A DNA stretch of 7,293 nucleotides. Origin: an uncultured Sphingomonas sp. (GTDB taxonomy: Bacteria; Pseudomonadota; Alphaproteobacteria; Sphingomonadales; Sphingomonadaceae). The notes below the pieces were generated by a model. That model did no database searches. It saw only the letters and a program-made list of their open reading frames with translations, and was not told the DNA's origin. Where the stretch lies: positions 1 to 7,293 of the forward strand of contig CAKTFL010000104.1 of the NCBI GenBank assembly GCA_934555855.1. The letters are read 5' to 3'. Shown one piece after another: positions 1-6,918 of this stretch; positions within the stretch are counted from its first letter, which is position 1, and each line of letters starts with the position of its first letter. Position numbers and translations under genes: made by a program.

Positions 1-1
1 G

Positions 2-466
2 ACGGCGGACGAAGCGCAGTCGATGATCGACCGCTATTTCGAACGCTTCCCCGGCATCAACCGCTACATCGCCGAAACGCTGACCGGGGTGCGCGAGCGC
101 GGCTTCACCACCACCCTGTTCGGCCGCAAGACCCATTTTCCGCGCATCAAGAGCCGCAACCAGGGCGAGCGCCAGGGTGCGGAGCGCGCGGCGATCAACG
201 CGCCGATCCAGGGCACGTCCGCCGACATCATCAAGCGGGCGATGCTCCGCATGAACCCCGCACTTGCCGAGGCGGGGCTGGTGCATGTCAGGATGCTGCT
301 GCAGGTCCATGACGAACTGGTGTTCGAGCTGCCCGAGGGCGATGTCGAGCGTGCCCGCCCGGTGATCGAGCGCGTCATGGCCACGGCTGCGGAGCCGGCG
401 GTAAAGCTGTCGGTGCCACTGGGTGTCGAGATCGGTACCGGCCCGAGCTGGGGCGCGGCGCATTGA
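2..466 (+). CDS. polA: DNA polymerase I, C-terminal part (5' end outside window)
   Basis: This is the C-terminal end of the family A DNA polymerase that fills gaps in repair and removes RNA primers in replication. The reading frame is open from base 2, so the gene starts before the window. What is visible begins just after the O-helix region and covers the palm and end of the polymerase domain. The family signature RAAINAPIQGTSADIIKRAM is present, followed by motif C, QVHDELVFE, with His-Asp-Glu encoded at 308-316; the Asp is one of the two catalytic metal ligands. The preceding FGRKTHFPRI stretch is also typical. The protein ends normally (GAAH, TGA at 464-466), so the C-terminus looks complete. 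The upstream 5'-3' exonuclease and 3'-5' exonuclease domains cannot be judged. A repeat-bearing spacer separates it from the flippase gene, so co-transcription is possible but not shown. Identity is very secure. Confidence 0.97.
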   Translation, partial: TADEAQSMIDRYFERFPGINRYIAETLTGVRERGFTTTLFGRKTHFPRIKSRNQGERQGAERAAINAPIQGTSADIIKRAMLRMNPALAEAGLVHVRMLLQVHDELVFELPEGDVERARPVIERVMATAAEPAVKLSVPLGVEIGTGPSWGAAH

Positions 467-483
467 TCCACCTTCCGGTTGCC

Positions 484-562
484 CAGAGCTGGTCGAATGG
501 CCGCTTTGCCTTTCCGGTGTTGCAAGGAGAAGGACAGGATTTCGACAAGCTCAGCGCGAACG
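484..562. repeat. REP-like inverted repeat between polA and the flippase gene
   Basis: Two arms face each other: GAGCTGGTCGAA at 486-497 and TTCGACAAGCTC at 541-552. The second is the reverse complement of the first at 11 of 12 positions. The 43 bases between them contain a partly complementary pyrimidine-rich and purine-rich pair (around 504-515 and 524-537), so the whole element can fold as one long imperfect hairpin. The right arm continues into AGCGCGAACGG (553-562 region). From memory, the motif TTCGACAAGCTCAGC-CGAACGG is a frequently repeated intergenic sequence in sphingomonad genomes; this cannot be confirmed from one copy. It fills most of the polA-flippase spacer and argues that the flippase does not start at the far upstream ATG (479). 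Confidence 0.6.
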
Positions 563-571
563 GTGGTGGGC

Positions 572-2089
572 GTGGCTGAACAGTCCAGGGACATGGCTAC
601 CCTCGCCAAGGGTGGCCGCACCAACATCGCCGGCTTCGTCCTGCGGCTTGCCGCGCGTATCCCGTTCCTGTTCATCGCGGGTCGCATCTACGGTCCCGAT
701 CGGGTCGGCCGCTTCGCCATTGCGGTGGTGGTGGTGGAGCTTGCTGCGCTGCTCGCCACCCTAGGGTTGAAGCGTGGGCTCGCCCAGGCGCTGGCGAAGG
801 CGGACCGGCCGCATGTCTGCGTGGCGTGGGACGCGATGGCAGTGGCGTTCGTCGCGTCGATGATCGCCAGCGGCGTGCTGATCGCCATGCCGGAGATCAT
901 GTACCCGAACACTGCCATCGTCGGGTTGGACCGCTGGCTGCCCTGCATCATCTTCGCCAGCGCGTGGTCGGACGTCAGCCTGGCCGCGCTTGCCTATCGC
1001 CACGACGTCAAGGCTACGGTGCGCGCACGGGCGGTGGTGGAGCCGTGGACGATCTCGCTCGCGGCCTGGGCATTTTCCTTCTACTCCATTCGCGACGGGC
1101 TGGTCCTGTCCTATGTCGCCTCGATGATCGCGGCCCTGATCGCGAGCCTTGTTCCGTTCCTTCGCAGCTATGGCGTGCCGAGTGGCTGGTCGCCGCACAT
1201 CCGACCGCTGTTCGCACTCGCCCGCGCCAATGCGCCGCTTGCCGGGGCCGATGCGCTGGAATGGGGTAGCCGCAATGTCGACCGCTTCATCCTGGGCGTG
1301 ATGTTCGAGCCGAAGATCGTCGGCATCTATTACATGGCGCAGCAGGTGGCGTCGCTGCCACAGAAGCTGAAGACGAGCTTCGACCCGATCCTGGGTCCGG
1401 TGGTTACCGAGAGCCTGGCGCGGAACGACCGGGCAGCGGTTGCGAACCAGGTGCGCCAGGTCGCCTTCTGGATCATGGCCGCGCAGGGGTGCCTGGCGCT
1501 GATGGGATCGATCCCAGGCGAGGCGGTGATGGGTGTCGTCGGGCCGCAATTCGTGGCCGGCACCGCCGCACTCGGGTTCCTGCTAACCGCCGAGGTGCTT
1601 GCCTCGACAGGCGCGGTGAGCGAATCGGCGCTGGTTTACATCGCTCGCCTCAGGAACCTGTGGATTTCGGCGGCGATGCTGGTCGTCCAGGTTGCGCTCA
1701 GCCTTGCCCTGATCTTCGCCATGCGCTGGGCGGGCTGGCCGCCCAATTACCAGGCGGCGGGACCGGCGATCGCGCTGATGATATCGGTCGCACTTACCTC
1801 CGTGTTCAAGGCGCAGCTGTTGTCGGGGCTGCTCGGCGCGGTCGTCAATCCGCTGCGCTGGCCGCTGCTCTGGGCGGCGCTGGCTGCAATCGTGGTGGGA
1901 TCGCTGTTCACGGCACTGCCGAAACGGCTGGAATGGCTGGAGCTTGCCGGCGGCGAGCCGGTCATCGCCGGGACCTATCTGTTCGTGCTGTGGCGCTGGG
2001 CGTTCGGGCCGTCGGATCGCGCCCTGTTCGGCTCCATGCCCAAGACAGAAGAGGCTACCCTGCCCCACCAGGGGGCAAGGGTGCCGTAG
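572..2089 (+). CDS. Polysaccharide flippase-like membrane protein (Wzx/MATE-MurJ superfamily)
   Basis: A polytopic inner-membrane protein resembling lipopolysaccharide/exopolysaccharide repeat-unit flippases, which move lipid-linked sugars to the periplasmic face. From GTG 572 it is 505 residues, a normal length for this family, with about 12-14 hydrophobic segments (e.g. residues 20-38, 47-66, 85-106, 122-140, 178-196, 328-356, 364-384, 397-420, 430-449, 462-478). Family-like features are the N-terminal KGGRTNIAGFVLRLAARIPF and the mid-protein RNVDRFILG...GIYYMAQQVASLP, where Asp-Arg-Phe precedes a helix and a Gly-Ile-Tyr motif. Start choice is uncertain: in-frame GTG at 563, 566 and 572 and ATG at 593 are all possible; ATG 479 would run through the repeat element and give an unlikely Arg/Cys-rich N-terminus. 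No strong ribosome site is seen (GGTGGTGGG before 572, AGGG two bases before 593). No glycosyltransferase or polymerase gene is nearby, so the substrate is unknown. The last codons form a hairpin. Confidence 0.82.
   Translation: MAEQSRDMATLAKGGRTNIAGFVLRLAARIPFLFIAGRIYGPDRVGRFAIAVVVVELAALLATLGLKRGLAQALAKADRPHVCVAWDAMAVAFVASMIASGVLIAMPEIMYPNTAIVGLDRWLPCIIFASAWSDVSLAALAYRHDVKATVRARAVVEPWTISLAAWAFSFYSIRDGLVLSYVASMIAALIASLVPFLRSYGVPSGWSPHIRPLFALARANAPLAGADALEWGSRNVDRFILGVMFEPKIVGIYYMAQQVASLPQKLKTSFDPILGPVVTESLARNDRAAVANQVRQVAFWIMAAQGCLALMGSIPGEAVMGVVGPQFVAGTAALGFLLTAEVLASTGAVSESALVYIARLRNLWISAAMLVVQVALSLALIFAMRWAGWPPNYQAAGPAIALMISVALTSVFKAQLLSGLLGAVVNPLRWPLLWAALAAIVVGSLFTALPKRLEWLELAGGEPVIAGTYLFVLWRWAFGPSDRALFGSMPKTEEATLPHQGARVP
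595..617 (+). other. Hairpin at the flippase translation start
   Basis: GGCTACCCT (595-603) and AGGGTGGCC (609-617) form a nine-pair stem, one pair being G-U, closed by a five-base loop CGCCA. It begins at the third base of the candidate ATG at 593, so in mRNA it would lie under an initiating ribosome if that start, or GTG 572, is used. It could reduce translation, but the same bases encode Ala-Thr-Leu-Ala-Lys-Gly-Gly, which may be conserved for protein reasons, so a regulatory role is only a possibility. Confidence 0.35.
2053..2085 (+). other. Strong GC-rich hairpin across the last codons of the flippase gene
   Basis: GGC-T-ACCCTGCCCC (2053-2066) pairs with GGGGC-A-AGGGTGCC (2072-2085), a thirteen-pair stem interrupted only by single-base bulges (T2056, A2077), with a five-base loop. 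It ends two bases before the TAG stop codon (2087-2089). There is no run of T after it, so it is not a classical intrinsic terminator, but it may protect the mRNA 3' end or assist termination between the convergent flippase and purH genes. Confidence 0.45.
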
Positions 2090-2097
2090 AAGTCGTG

Positions 2098-2117
2098 GCT
2101 CCCGTGCTGACGGGAGC
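2098..2117. terminator. Perfect 7-bp hairpin between convergent flippase and purH; possible bidirectional terminator
   Basis: GCTCCCG (2098-2104) and CGGGAGC (2111-2117) are exact reverse complements around a six-base loop, TGCTGA. The site lies in the 37-base gap between two convergent stop codons (2089 and 2127), where a shared terminator would be expected. Neither side carries a clear T-run (AATGG follows on the + strand, CACGACTTCT on the minus strand), so the call depends on position and stem quality; it may need Rho or the neighbouring 2053-2085 hairpin. Confidence 0.4.
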
Positions 2118-2126
2118 AATGGCCGA

Positions 2127-3698
2127 TCAGTGCCGGAAGTGGCGCATTCCGGTGAACACCATGGCGAGCCCGGCCTGATCGGCGGCGGCGATCACCTCTT
2201 CGTCGCGGATCGAGCCGCCCGGCTGGATCACCGCCGTTGCCCCCGCTTCGATCGCCGCCATCAGGCCGTCGGCGAACGGGAAGAAGGCGTCCGACGCGAC
2301 CGCCGAGCCGATCGTGCGCGGCTCGGCCCAGCCGGCCTTCTCAGCCGCGTCCTTCGCCTTCCACGCAGCGATCCGGGCGGATTCAAGGCGATTCATCTGA
2401 CCCGCGCCAACGCCGGCGGTGGACCCGTCCCGGGCATAGACGATCGCGTTCGACTTGACGTGCTTGGCCACGGTCCAGGCGAACAGGCAATCCTGAAGCT
2501 CCCGATCGGTGGGCGCGCGCCGGGTCACGATCTTCAGCTGGTCGCGCGTCACCCGACCGAAATCGCGCTGCTGCACCAGCGCGCCGCCCGCGATGATCGT
2601 CGTCGACAGCCCCATGCGCGCCGGGTCGGGCAGCTCGCCGGTGAGCAGCAGGCGCAGGTTCTTCTTGCGCGCGAACACCGCCCGCGCGCCCTCGTCGGCA
2701 TCGGGTGCGGCGACAACCTCGGTGAAGATCCCCGCCATCGCTTCCGCTGTTTCGGCGTCCAGCGGCCGGTTGGTTGCGATGATTCCGCCGAATGCCGACA
2801 CGCTGTCGCAGGCGAGCGCTGCCCGATATGCCTCAACCAGCGTGTCCGCGCTGGCGACGCCGCAGGGATTGGCGTGCTTGACGATCACCACGGTCGGCGG
2901 TCCGTCCCGGAACTCCGACACCATTTCAAGCGCGGCGTTGGCGTCGTTGTAGTTGTTGTAGCTCAGCTCCTTGCCCTGGAGCTGTACCGCCTGGGCGATG
3001 CCACGCGCCGCCGGGCCGGCAGCCGAGTACAGCGCAGCGAGCTGATGCGGGTTCTCGCCATAGCGCAGCGTCGACACCAGCCGGGTCGCCATCACGCGCA
3101 CCGGCGGAAAGATTTCCTGCTGGTCGACCCGGCTGAACCAGCCCGAGATCGCAGCGTCATAGGCGGCGGTCGCCGCGAATGCCTTGGCCGCGAAGCGGCG
3201 GCGCTCGTCCAGCGTCGTCTCCCCGCGCGCGGCGACGTCGTAATCGGCGGGATCGGTGACGATCGCGACGTAAGCGTGGTTCTTCGCCGCCGAGCGAACC
3301 ATGGAGGGGCCGCCAATGTCGATGTTCTCGATCACCTCGTCGCGCTCCGCGCCCTTTGCGACGGTCGCCTCGAACGGGTAAAGGTTCACCACCACCAGAT
3401 CGATCGCGCCGATCCCATGCGCCTCCATCGCGGCTGCGTGGGCGGGGTCGTCGCGCACGGCCAACAGGCCGCCATGCACGGTCGGGTGGAGCGTCTTCAC
3501 CCGCCCGTCCATCATCTCCGGAAAGCCGGTCAGCTCCGACACATCCTTCACCGCCAGCCCCGCCTCGCGCAGCGCCCGCGCCGTGCCGCCGGTGGAGACC
3601 AGCTCCACGCCCTTGTCGGCCAGGGTTCTGGCAAGATCCACCACCCCCGTCTTGTCGGACACGGACAGCAGCGCGCGGCGGATCGGAACGGTGGTCAT
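2127..3698 (-). CDS. purH: Bifunctional AICAR transformylase / IMP cyclohydrolase
   Basis: Catalyses the last two steps of de novo purine synthesis in the cytoplasm: formylation of AICAR with 10-formyl-tetrahydrofolate to FAICAR, then ring closure to IMP. The 523 residues match the usual family length of about 520-530. The N-terminal IMP cyclohydrolase (MGS-like) domain shows LSVSDKTG (11-18), STGGTA (35-40) and DGRVKTLHP (64-72). The C-terminal transformylase domain shows RYGENPHQ (212-219), [10 protein letters not shown] (246-255), KHANPCG (274-280, the Lys-His active-site pair), SNAIVYA (416-422), [15 protein letters not shown] (493-507) and the typical end FTGMRHFRH. The ATG at 3698 has GGAG five bases upstream. 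It lies on the same strand as the rsmB-rpe-heparinase group but is separated from it by a 779-base stretch carrying the oppositely oriented HPP gene, so it probably has its own promoter. No key residue is missing. Identity is very secure. Confidence 0.98.
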   Translation of the reverse strand: MTTVPIRRALLSVSDKTGVVDLARTLADKGVELVSTGGTARALREAGLAVKDVSELTGFPEMMDGRVKTLHPTVHGGLLAVRDDPAHAAAMEAHGIGAIDLVVVNLYPFEATVAKGAERDEVIENIDIGGPSMVRSAAKNHAYVAIVTDPADYDVAARGETTLDERRRFAAKAFAATAAYDAAISGWFSRVDQQEIFPPVRVMATRLVSTLRYGENPHQLAALYSAAGPAARGIAQAVQLQGKELSYNNYNDANAALEMVSEFRDGPPTVVIVKHANPCGVASADTLVEAYRAALACDSVSAFGGIIATNRPLDAETAEAMAGIFTEVVAAPDADEGARAVFARKKNLRLLLTGELPDPARMGLSTTIIAGGALVQQRDFGRVTRDQLKIVTRRAPTDRELQDCLFAWTVAKHVKSNAIVYARDGSTAGVGAGQMNRLESARIAAWKAKDAAEKAGWAEPRTIGSAVASDAFFPFADGLMAAIEAGATAVIQPGGSIRDEEVIAAADQAGLAMVFTGMRHFRH

Positions 3699-3703
3699 GG
3701 CAA

Positions 3704-3707
3704 CTCC
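3704..3707 (-). promoter_or_regulatory. Ribosome binding site of purH
   Basis: On the minus strand GGAG lies five bases before the ATG at 3698. It supports this start, which also gives the family-typical N-terminus leading into LSVSDKTG. Confidence 0.6.
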
Positions 3708-3731
3708 GGGAGCGGGACAGATTGCGACCGG

Positions 3732-3760
3732 CTCCTAGGCCGTGGGCGGACTGGGAGCAA
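3732..3760 (-). promoter_or_regulatory. Weak candidate promoter for purH
   Basis: On the minus strand TTGCTC (3755-3760) and TAGGAG (3732-3737) are spaced by 17 bases, a weak match to a housekeeping sigma factor promoter, giving an expected transcript start about 25-30 bases before the purH ATG. A promoter is expected in this 106-base divergent region because the upstream neighbour, the HPP gene, points away, but the match is poor and could be chance. Confidence 0.2.
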
Positions 3761-3794
3761 CGCCGCCATGGACTTCCCCGCCCGGCATGAGGCA

Positions 3795-3802
3795 GGGAGG
3801 AG
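3795..3802 (+). promoter_or_regulatory. Ribosome binding site that selects the HPP gene start
   Basis: GGGAGGAG, close to a consensus Shine-Dalgarno sequence, ends two bases before ATG 3805 (its GGAGG core ends four bases before). It lies inside the reading frame of the alternative in-frame starts at 3742 (GTG) and 3787 (ATG), favouring 3805. Confidence 0.6.
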
Positions 3803-3804
3803 CG

Positions 3805-4506
3805 ATGCCGCGCGTACCCCTGTTCGCTCCGCTTCTGGCCGGGGCCGCCTCGGGAGACCGGCTGCGTGCCAGCCTGGGCGCGATGCTGGGCATCGCGGTG
3901 ACGGCGCTGGTCTGTGTCGGAATTCCCTATCTCTGGCCGGCATGGCCCTGGCTGGTGGCGCCGATCGGCGCGTCGGCCGTGCTCGTATTTGCCGTGCCGG
4001 CAAGCCCGTTGGCGCAGCCCTGGCCGGTGATCGGCGGCAACGTCATTTCGGCGCTGGTCGGCGTGCTGGCCGCGCAGCTGGTGCCCGGGCCCGTAGCGGC
4101 TGCAGCGCTAGCGGTGAGCGGGGCGATCATGATTATGTCTCTCGCGCGCTGCCTGCACCCGCCGGGCGGCGCGGCGGCGCTGACCGCGGTGATCGGTGGC
4201 CCGGCGGTGACCGGGGCCGGCTGGTCGTTCGCGTTCGTGCCGGTCGGCCTCAACTCGGCGCTGCTCGTCGTGATCGCGCTGCTGTTCCACCGCTGGTCGG
4301 GTCATAGCTATCCGCATCGTCCCGCGCCGCCGTCCCCGGCGGTCGCGCCGACGGGCATCGCCTTCACCACCGAAGACCTGGACTGGGCGCTAGCCGAGCT
4401 GGGCGAGACGTTCGATGTCGACCGGGAGGATCTGGAGGCGATCGTGCGGCGGGTGGTAGCCCACGCCGCCGAACGGCCTACACCGCCCGCTTCATTACCC
4501 AGCTGA
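3805..4506 (+). CDS. HPP-family integral membrane protein
   Basis: A 233-residue membrane protein of the HPP family, named for its conserved His-Pro-Pro. Some cyanobacterial and plant-plastid members have been linked to nitrite transport; most bacterial members have no assigned substrate. Hydrophobic segments lie around residues 24-43, 48-65, 76-93, 96-113, 122-140 and 144-161. The family motifs APIGASAVLVFAVPASPLAQP (52-72, written in part) and RCLHPPGGAAAL (115-126) are both clear, as is GHSYPH (166-171). After the last membrane segment comes a Pro-rich linker and an acidic soluble tail (about 187-222, including EDLDWALAELGE and DREDLEAIVRRVV), typical of the longer bacterial forms; no CBS domain follows. 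It is transcribed opposite to the surrounding cluster, diverging from purH across 106 bases and overlapping the heparinase gene tail-to-tail by 29 bases (4478-4506). No nitrite or nitrate genes are nearby, so nitrite is not specifically supported. Confidence 0.9.
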   Translation: MPRVPLFAPLLAGAASGDRLRASLGAMLGIAVTALVCVGIPYLWPAWPWLVAPIGASAVLVFAVPASPLAQPWPVIGGNVISALVGVLAAQLVPGPVAAAALAVSGAIMIMSLARCLHPPGGAAALTAVIGGPAVTGAGWSFAFVPVGLNSALLVVIALLFHRWSGHSYPHRPAPPSPAVAPTGIAFTTEDLDWALAELGETFDVDREDLEAIVRRVVAHAAERPTPPASLPS

Positions 4507-6217
4507 CCGTCGCGCCGCCTGCCGGTGCTTCACCTGACACGACCAGCTGCTGCGTCGCGACCGGCCGGCCATCGGCGTCGATCCAAAGGCTATCCTCGAT
4601 CGCCAGCGCGCCGCCGCGGCAGCGGAACTGCCACAAAAGCCCGCCCGGCAGCCGCAGAATGGCGGCCATGCCATCGGCAGTCGGCAATGCTTGTACCCCG
4701 GCACCCAAGTGGAAGCGTATCGCGAAAGGCACGGTGCTCGTCCGCCGCTTGCGCCCGATGGGCAGCAGCTGGTCCTCCGCACGCAACTCGCGTCCGTCGC
4801 CCGACAGCATGAGCTGGCGTCGATGCTGAAAGCCGAAGCGGCGGGCATAGCCGTCATGGCTCGCCTCGATCCGGCTGGCATGTTCGCTTTCCAGCCGCGA
4901 CAGCTCCACCTCCGCCACGCCCCGGCCCAATGTGCCGTCGGGGTGGATGGCGGTGGAGTTGCTGTCGGCCAGCACCAGCGTCGAATGGGCAGCGGTGGTG
5001 CGTAGTCCTTCGGCGATCTCGCGCGGCAGCTGCGGCACGGCCGCGCGCGCGCCGCCGCAATTGACCACGATCCGCGCCGGCCCGTCCGACAGCTCGAAGG
5101 CCAGGGTGGAGGCGCAGCCGCCCTCGACCACCCGCGCCACCGGCGGGGGCGCGGCGTCGACGATCAGCACCGTACTGCCCGCAGCCAGCCGCTGATAACC
5201 CCAGTCACGCGCCTGGCGGAGTGGGCGGGTACGCACCCGGCTCGCCTCGATCACCGCCGCGACCGCGTCGGCGGACACCGGGCCGCCGCCTTGCCAGCTC
5301 GACAGGCCGCGGTCGCCATGGGTGACGCCGAGCAGTGCGCCCACTGCCCTGCCCAGCATCGCCGCGACCGGCTCCGGGAGTTCCAGCCGCCGCGCGTCGT
5401 AGCATTGGGCGAGCGTCGACAGCAGCGCGACCGTATCGAGCAGCGTCGCCGGACTGCGCGAAACCGATCCCCCGTCGCTGAACTGCGACGCGTCGAGCGC
5501 GCGTTGCAAACCCGCTTCGCCAAACGCCTGGCGCGGCTCACCGCCGGGGATCAGCAGCCCGGCCGCGACCACGCCGCACCAGGCCGCGACCCGGCGCGCG
5601 CCCGGAGGCGCCTTGTCCGCTCCCCGATCCAGATGACGCGCACCCCGGGCGAGGGCATTCAGAACCTTGGATCGGTAGATCAGGTCGCCCGACGACAGGA
5701 TCAGCGGTGCATGAGCCGTCCAGAACAGGATGCGCCGGCCCCACAGGTCGGGCCGCCATGCCTCGCCCGATACCGTGTCAGCATGGACGTCGAGCCAGCG
5801 CGCCATCAATAACTCGGCGATCGGCGCTCCCTGCGCGCGGGTGGCGACGGTGGACAGGTCCCGTAGCCAGGCGAAGCTGTGGACGTATTCCGCGAATCCG
5901 GTGCTGACGCCCGTCACGGAAAGGTTCAGGGTTTCGATCGGCTGACGCTCGCCGCGAAAGCTCACCACTCCTTCGAGCAGGGTCTGGCCGCGCGCTACAT
6001 CGCCGATGATGGGGTCGTCGGGCACCGCCAGCAGCTTCAGCGGATGGCGTCCCTTCAGCCGCAGGCTGTGCAACGGCGTGCGCCAGGTGAGCTTGTGTAG
6101 CCGCTCGGCCATGCGTTCGGCGAGGCTCAGCCCCTTGTCGCCGCCCAGCCGCACGAGCCGGCGACCTTCCTCGATCGTGTCGGGCGCCTCGCCGGGCGCA
6201 TCGTCCCGCTGGCTCAC
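4478..6217 (-). CDS. Heparinase II/III-family protein
   Basis: A 579-residue protein with the two-part build of heparinase II/III-like polysaccharide lyases: a mostly helical N-terminal region (about 30-330, with [15 protein letters not shown] at 109-122 and [14 protein letters not shown] at 153-166) and a beta-rich C-terminal domain (about 335-575) carrying TLAFELSDG...RIVVNCGG (371-389), [16 protein letters not shown] (407-422) and [18 protein letters not shown] (454-471). Known family members cleave acidic polysaccharides by beta-elimination, but the substrate here is unknown. The N-terminus is charged and shows no signal peptide, so it is probably cytoplasmic unless exported unusually. 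Its GTG start (6217) overlaps the rpe TGA as GTGA, with GAGGGG three bases upstream, implying translational coupling to rpe. The 3' end overlaps the convergent HPP gene by 29 bases. Similar genes sit beside rsmB, rpe and purH in other alphaproteobacteria, from memory. Cys368 may replace a usual His. Confidence 0.9.
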   Translation of the reverse strand: MSQRDDAPGEAPDTIEEGRRLVRLGGDKGLSLAERMAERLHKLTWRTPLHSLRLKGRHPLKLLAVPDDPIIGDVARGQTLLEGVVSFRGERQPIETLNLSVTGVSTGFAEYVHSFAWLRDLSTVATRAQGAPIAELLMARWLDVHADTVSGEAWRPDLWGRRILFWTAHAPLILSSGDLIYRSKVLNALARGARHLDRGADKAPPGARRVAAWCGVVAAGLLIPGGEPRQAFGEAGLQRALDASQFSDGGSVSRSPATLLDTVALLSTLAQCYDARRLELPEPVAAMLGRAVGALLGVTHGDRGLSSWQGGGPVSADAVAAVIEASRVRTRPLRQARDWGYQRLAAGSTVLIVDAAPPPVARVVEGGCASTLAFELSDGPARIVVNCGGARAAVPQLPREIAEGLRTTAAHSTLVLADSNSTAIHPDGTLGRGVAEVELSRLESEHASRIEASHDGYARRFGFQHRRQLMLSGDGRELRAEDQLLPIGRKRRTSTVPFAIRFHLGAGVQALPTADGMAAILRLPGGLLWQFRCRGGALAIEDSLWIDADGRPVATQQLVVSGEAPAGGATVSWVMKRAV

Positions 6218-6879
6218 CCGCCCCTCAGCGAGGTGATGGCGGTCGCATAATCGGCCGGACCGTTGCGGAACACGGCCGTGCCCGCGACCAGCGCGTCGGC
6301 ACCCACCCCGATGCAGCGGCGCGCCGAGTCCGCATCGACGCCGCCATCGACCTCCAGGTCGATGTCGCGCCCGGACTTGTCGATCATCGTGCGGATTGCC
6401 GCGATTTTCTTGAGCTGCGAATCGATGAAATGCTGCCCGCCGAACCCCGGATTGACGCTCATCACGAGCACCAGGTCGACCAGATCGAGCAGATAGTCGA
6501 GCATCTTGGCGGGGGTGCCGGGGTTCAGCACCACACCCGCGCGCTTGCCGAGCGACTTGATGTGCTGAAGCGTGCGGTGGATGTGCGGTCCGGCCTCGGG
6601 ATGGACAGTCAGCGTGTCCGCCCCCGCCTCGGCGAACGCTTCGAGGAAGGAATCGACCGGGCTGATCATCAGATGGACGTCGAAGGGCTTGGCGGTGAGC
6701 GGCCGGATTGCCTTCACGACCGCGGGACCCATCGACAGATTGGGAACGAAATGCCCGTCCATGACGTCGATATGGATCCAGTCCGCCCCCGCCGCGTCGA
6801 TCGCGCGTATCTCCTCGCCCAGCCGGGCGAAGTCGGCGGACAGGATGGATGGTGCGATGCGAACGGGCTTTGCGGGCAT
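6214..6879 (-). CDS. rpe: Ribulose-phosphate 3-epimerase
   Basis: A cytoplasmic TIM-barrel enzyme interconverting ribulose-5-phosphate and xylulose-5-phosphate in the pentose phosphate (and, where present, Calvin) pathway. At 221 residues it is full length. Visible motifs in order are [12 protein letters not shown] (9-20), [14 protein letters not shown] (34-47, with metal ligands His36 and Asp38), FDVHLM (66-71, His69), [12 protein letters not shown] (138-149) and LEVDGGVD (175-182, Asp178), followed by the phosphate-binding [11 protein letters not shown] (194-204). The ATG at 6879 gives the normal N-terminus, but no Shine-Dalgarno sequence precedes it: the minus strand reads ACATCCCCTCC immediately before ATG. 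It follows rsmB by 39 bases and overlaps the heparinase start by four bases (GTGA), so the three are very likely one transcript. All catalytic residues are present. Identity is very secure. Confidence 0.97.
   Translation of the reverse strand: MPAKPVRIAPSILSADFARLGEEIRAIDAAGADWIHIDVMDGHFVPNLSMGPAVVKAIRPLTAKPFDVHLMISPVDSFLEAFAEAGADTLTVHPEAGPHIHRTLQHIKSLGKRAGVVLNPGTPAKMLDYLLDLVDLVLVMSVNPGFGGQHFIDSQLKKIAAIRTMIDKSGRDIDLEVDGGVDADSARRCIGVGADALVAGTAVFRNGPADYATAITSLRGG
6221..6226 (-). promoter_or_regulatory. Ribosome binding site for the heparinase-family gene, inside the rpe end
   Basis: On the minus strand GAGGGG lies three bases before the GTG at 6217, encoded in the last codons of rpe. Together with the GTGA stop/start overlap it supports the GTG start and translational coupling between the two genes. 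Confidence 0.55.
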
Positions 6880-6894
6880 GGAGGGGATGTCTGT

Positions 6895-6914
6895 AACGCC
6901 CCCGAACGCCCCCG
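6895..6914. repeat. Two-copy 10-bp tandem repeat between rsmB and rpe
   Basis: AACGCCCCCG occurs twice head to tail (6895-6904 and 6905-6914). It occupies half of the 39-base rsmB-rpe gap; on the transcribed strand it reads CGGGGGCGTT twice, 16-35 bases upstream of the rpe start. Function unknown; it may be a chance duplication by slippage. Confidence 0.7.
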
Positions 6915-6918
6915 CAAG

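Noticed and set aside
479..571. N-terminal extension of the flippase to the ATG at 479
   Set aside because: It would run through the REP-like inverted repeat and add a Cys/Arg-rich stretch unlike flippase N-termini; later GTG or ATG starts fit the family length better.
64..687. A 207-codon minus-strand open frame across the polA end and the flippase start
   Set aside because: It is antisense to conserved polA motifs and crosses the repeat element; no ribosome site or recognisable domain.
726..737. (GTG)4 run as a possible microsatellite or phase-variation tract
   Set aside because: It encodes Val-Val-Val-Val in a membrane helix, is a trinucleotide repeat that would not shift the frame, and is short.
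761..1549. A 262-codon minus-strand open frame antisense to the flippase gene
   Set aside because: Its product is Arg/His/Asp-rich and low in hydrophobic structure, with no family motif, whereas the + strand encodes a coherent membrane protein.
3734..3739. CCTAGG palindrome in the purH-HPP divergent region as an operator
   Set aside because: Only six bases are symmetric, the flanks do not extend the symmetry, and no known regulator site is matched.
3742..3804. N-terminal extension of the HPP protein to GTG 3742 or ATG 3787
   Set aside because: The strong GGGAGGAG ribosome site lies inside this stretch, and the extension is Pro/Gly-rich without family similarity; ATG 3805 is better.
1944..4307. 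A 787-codon open frame on the + strand lying antisense to purH and running into the HPP gene
   Set aside because: The region is fully explained by purH on the minus strand and HPP in another + frame. The translation is rich in Arg, Gly and His with no recognisable domain, as expected for a shadow frame in GC-rich DNA.
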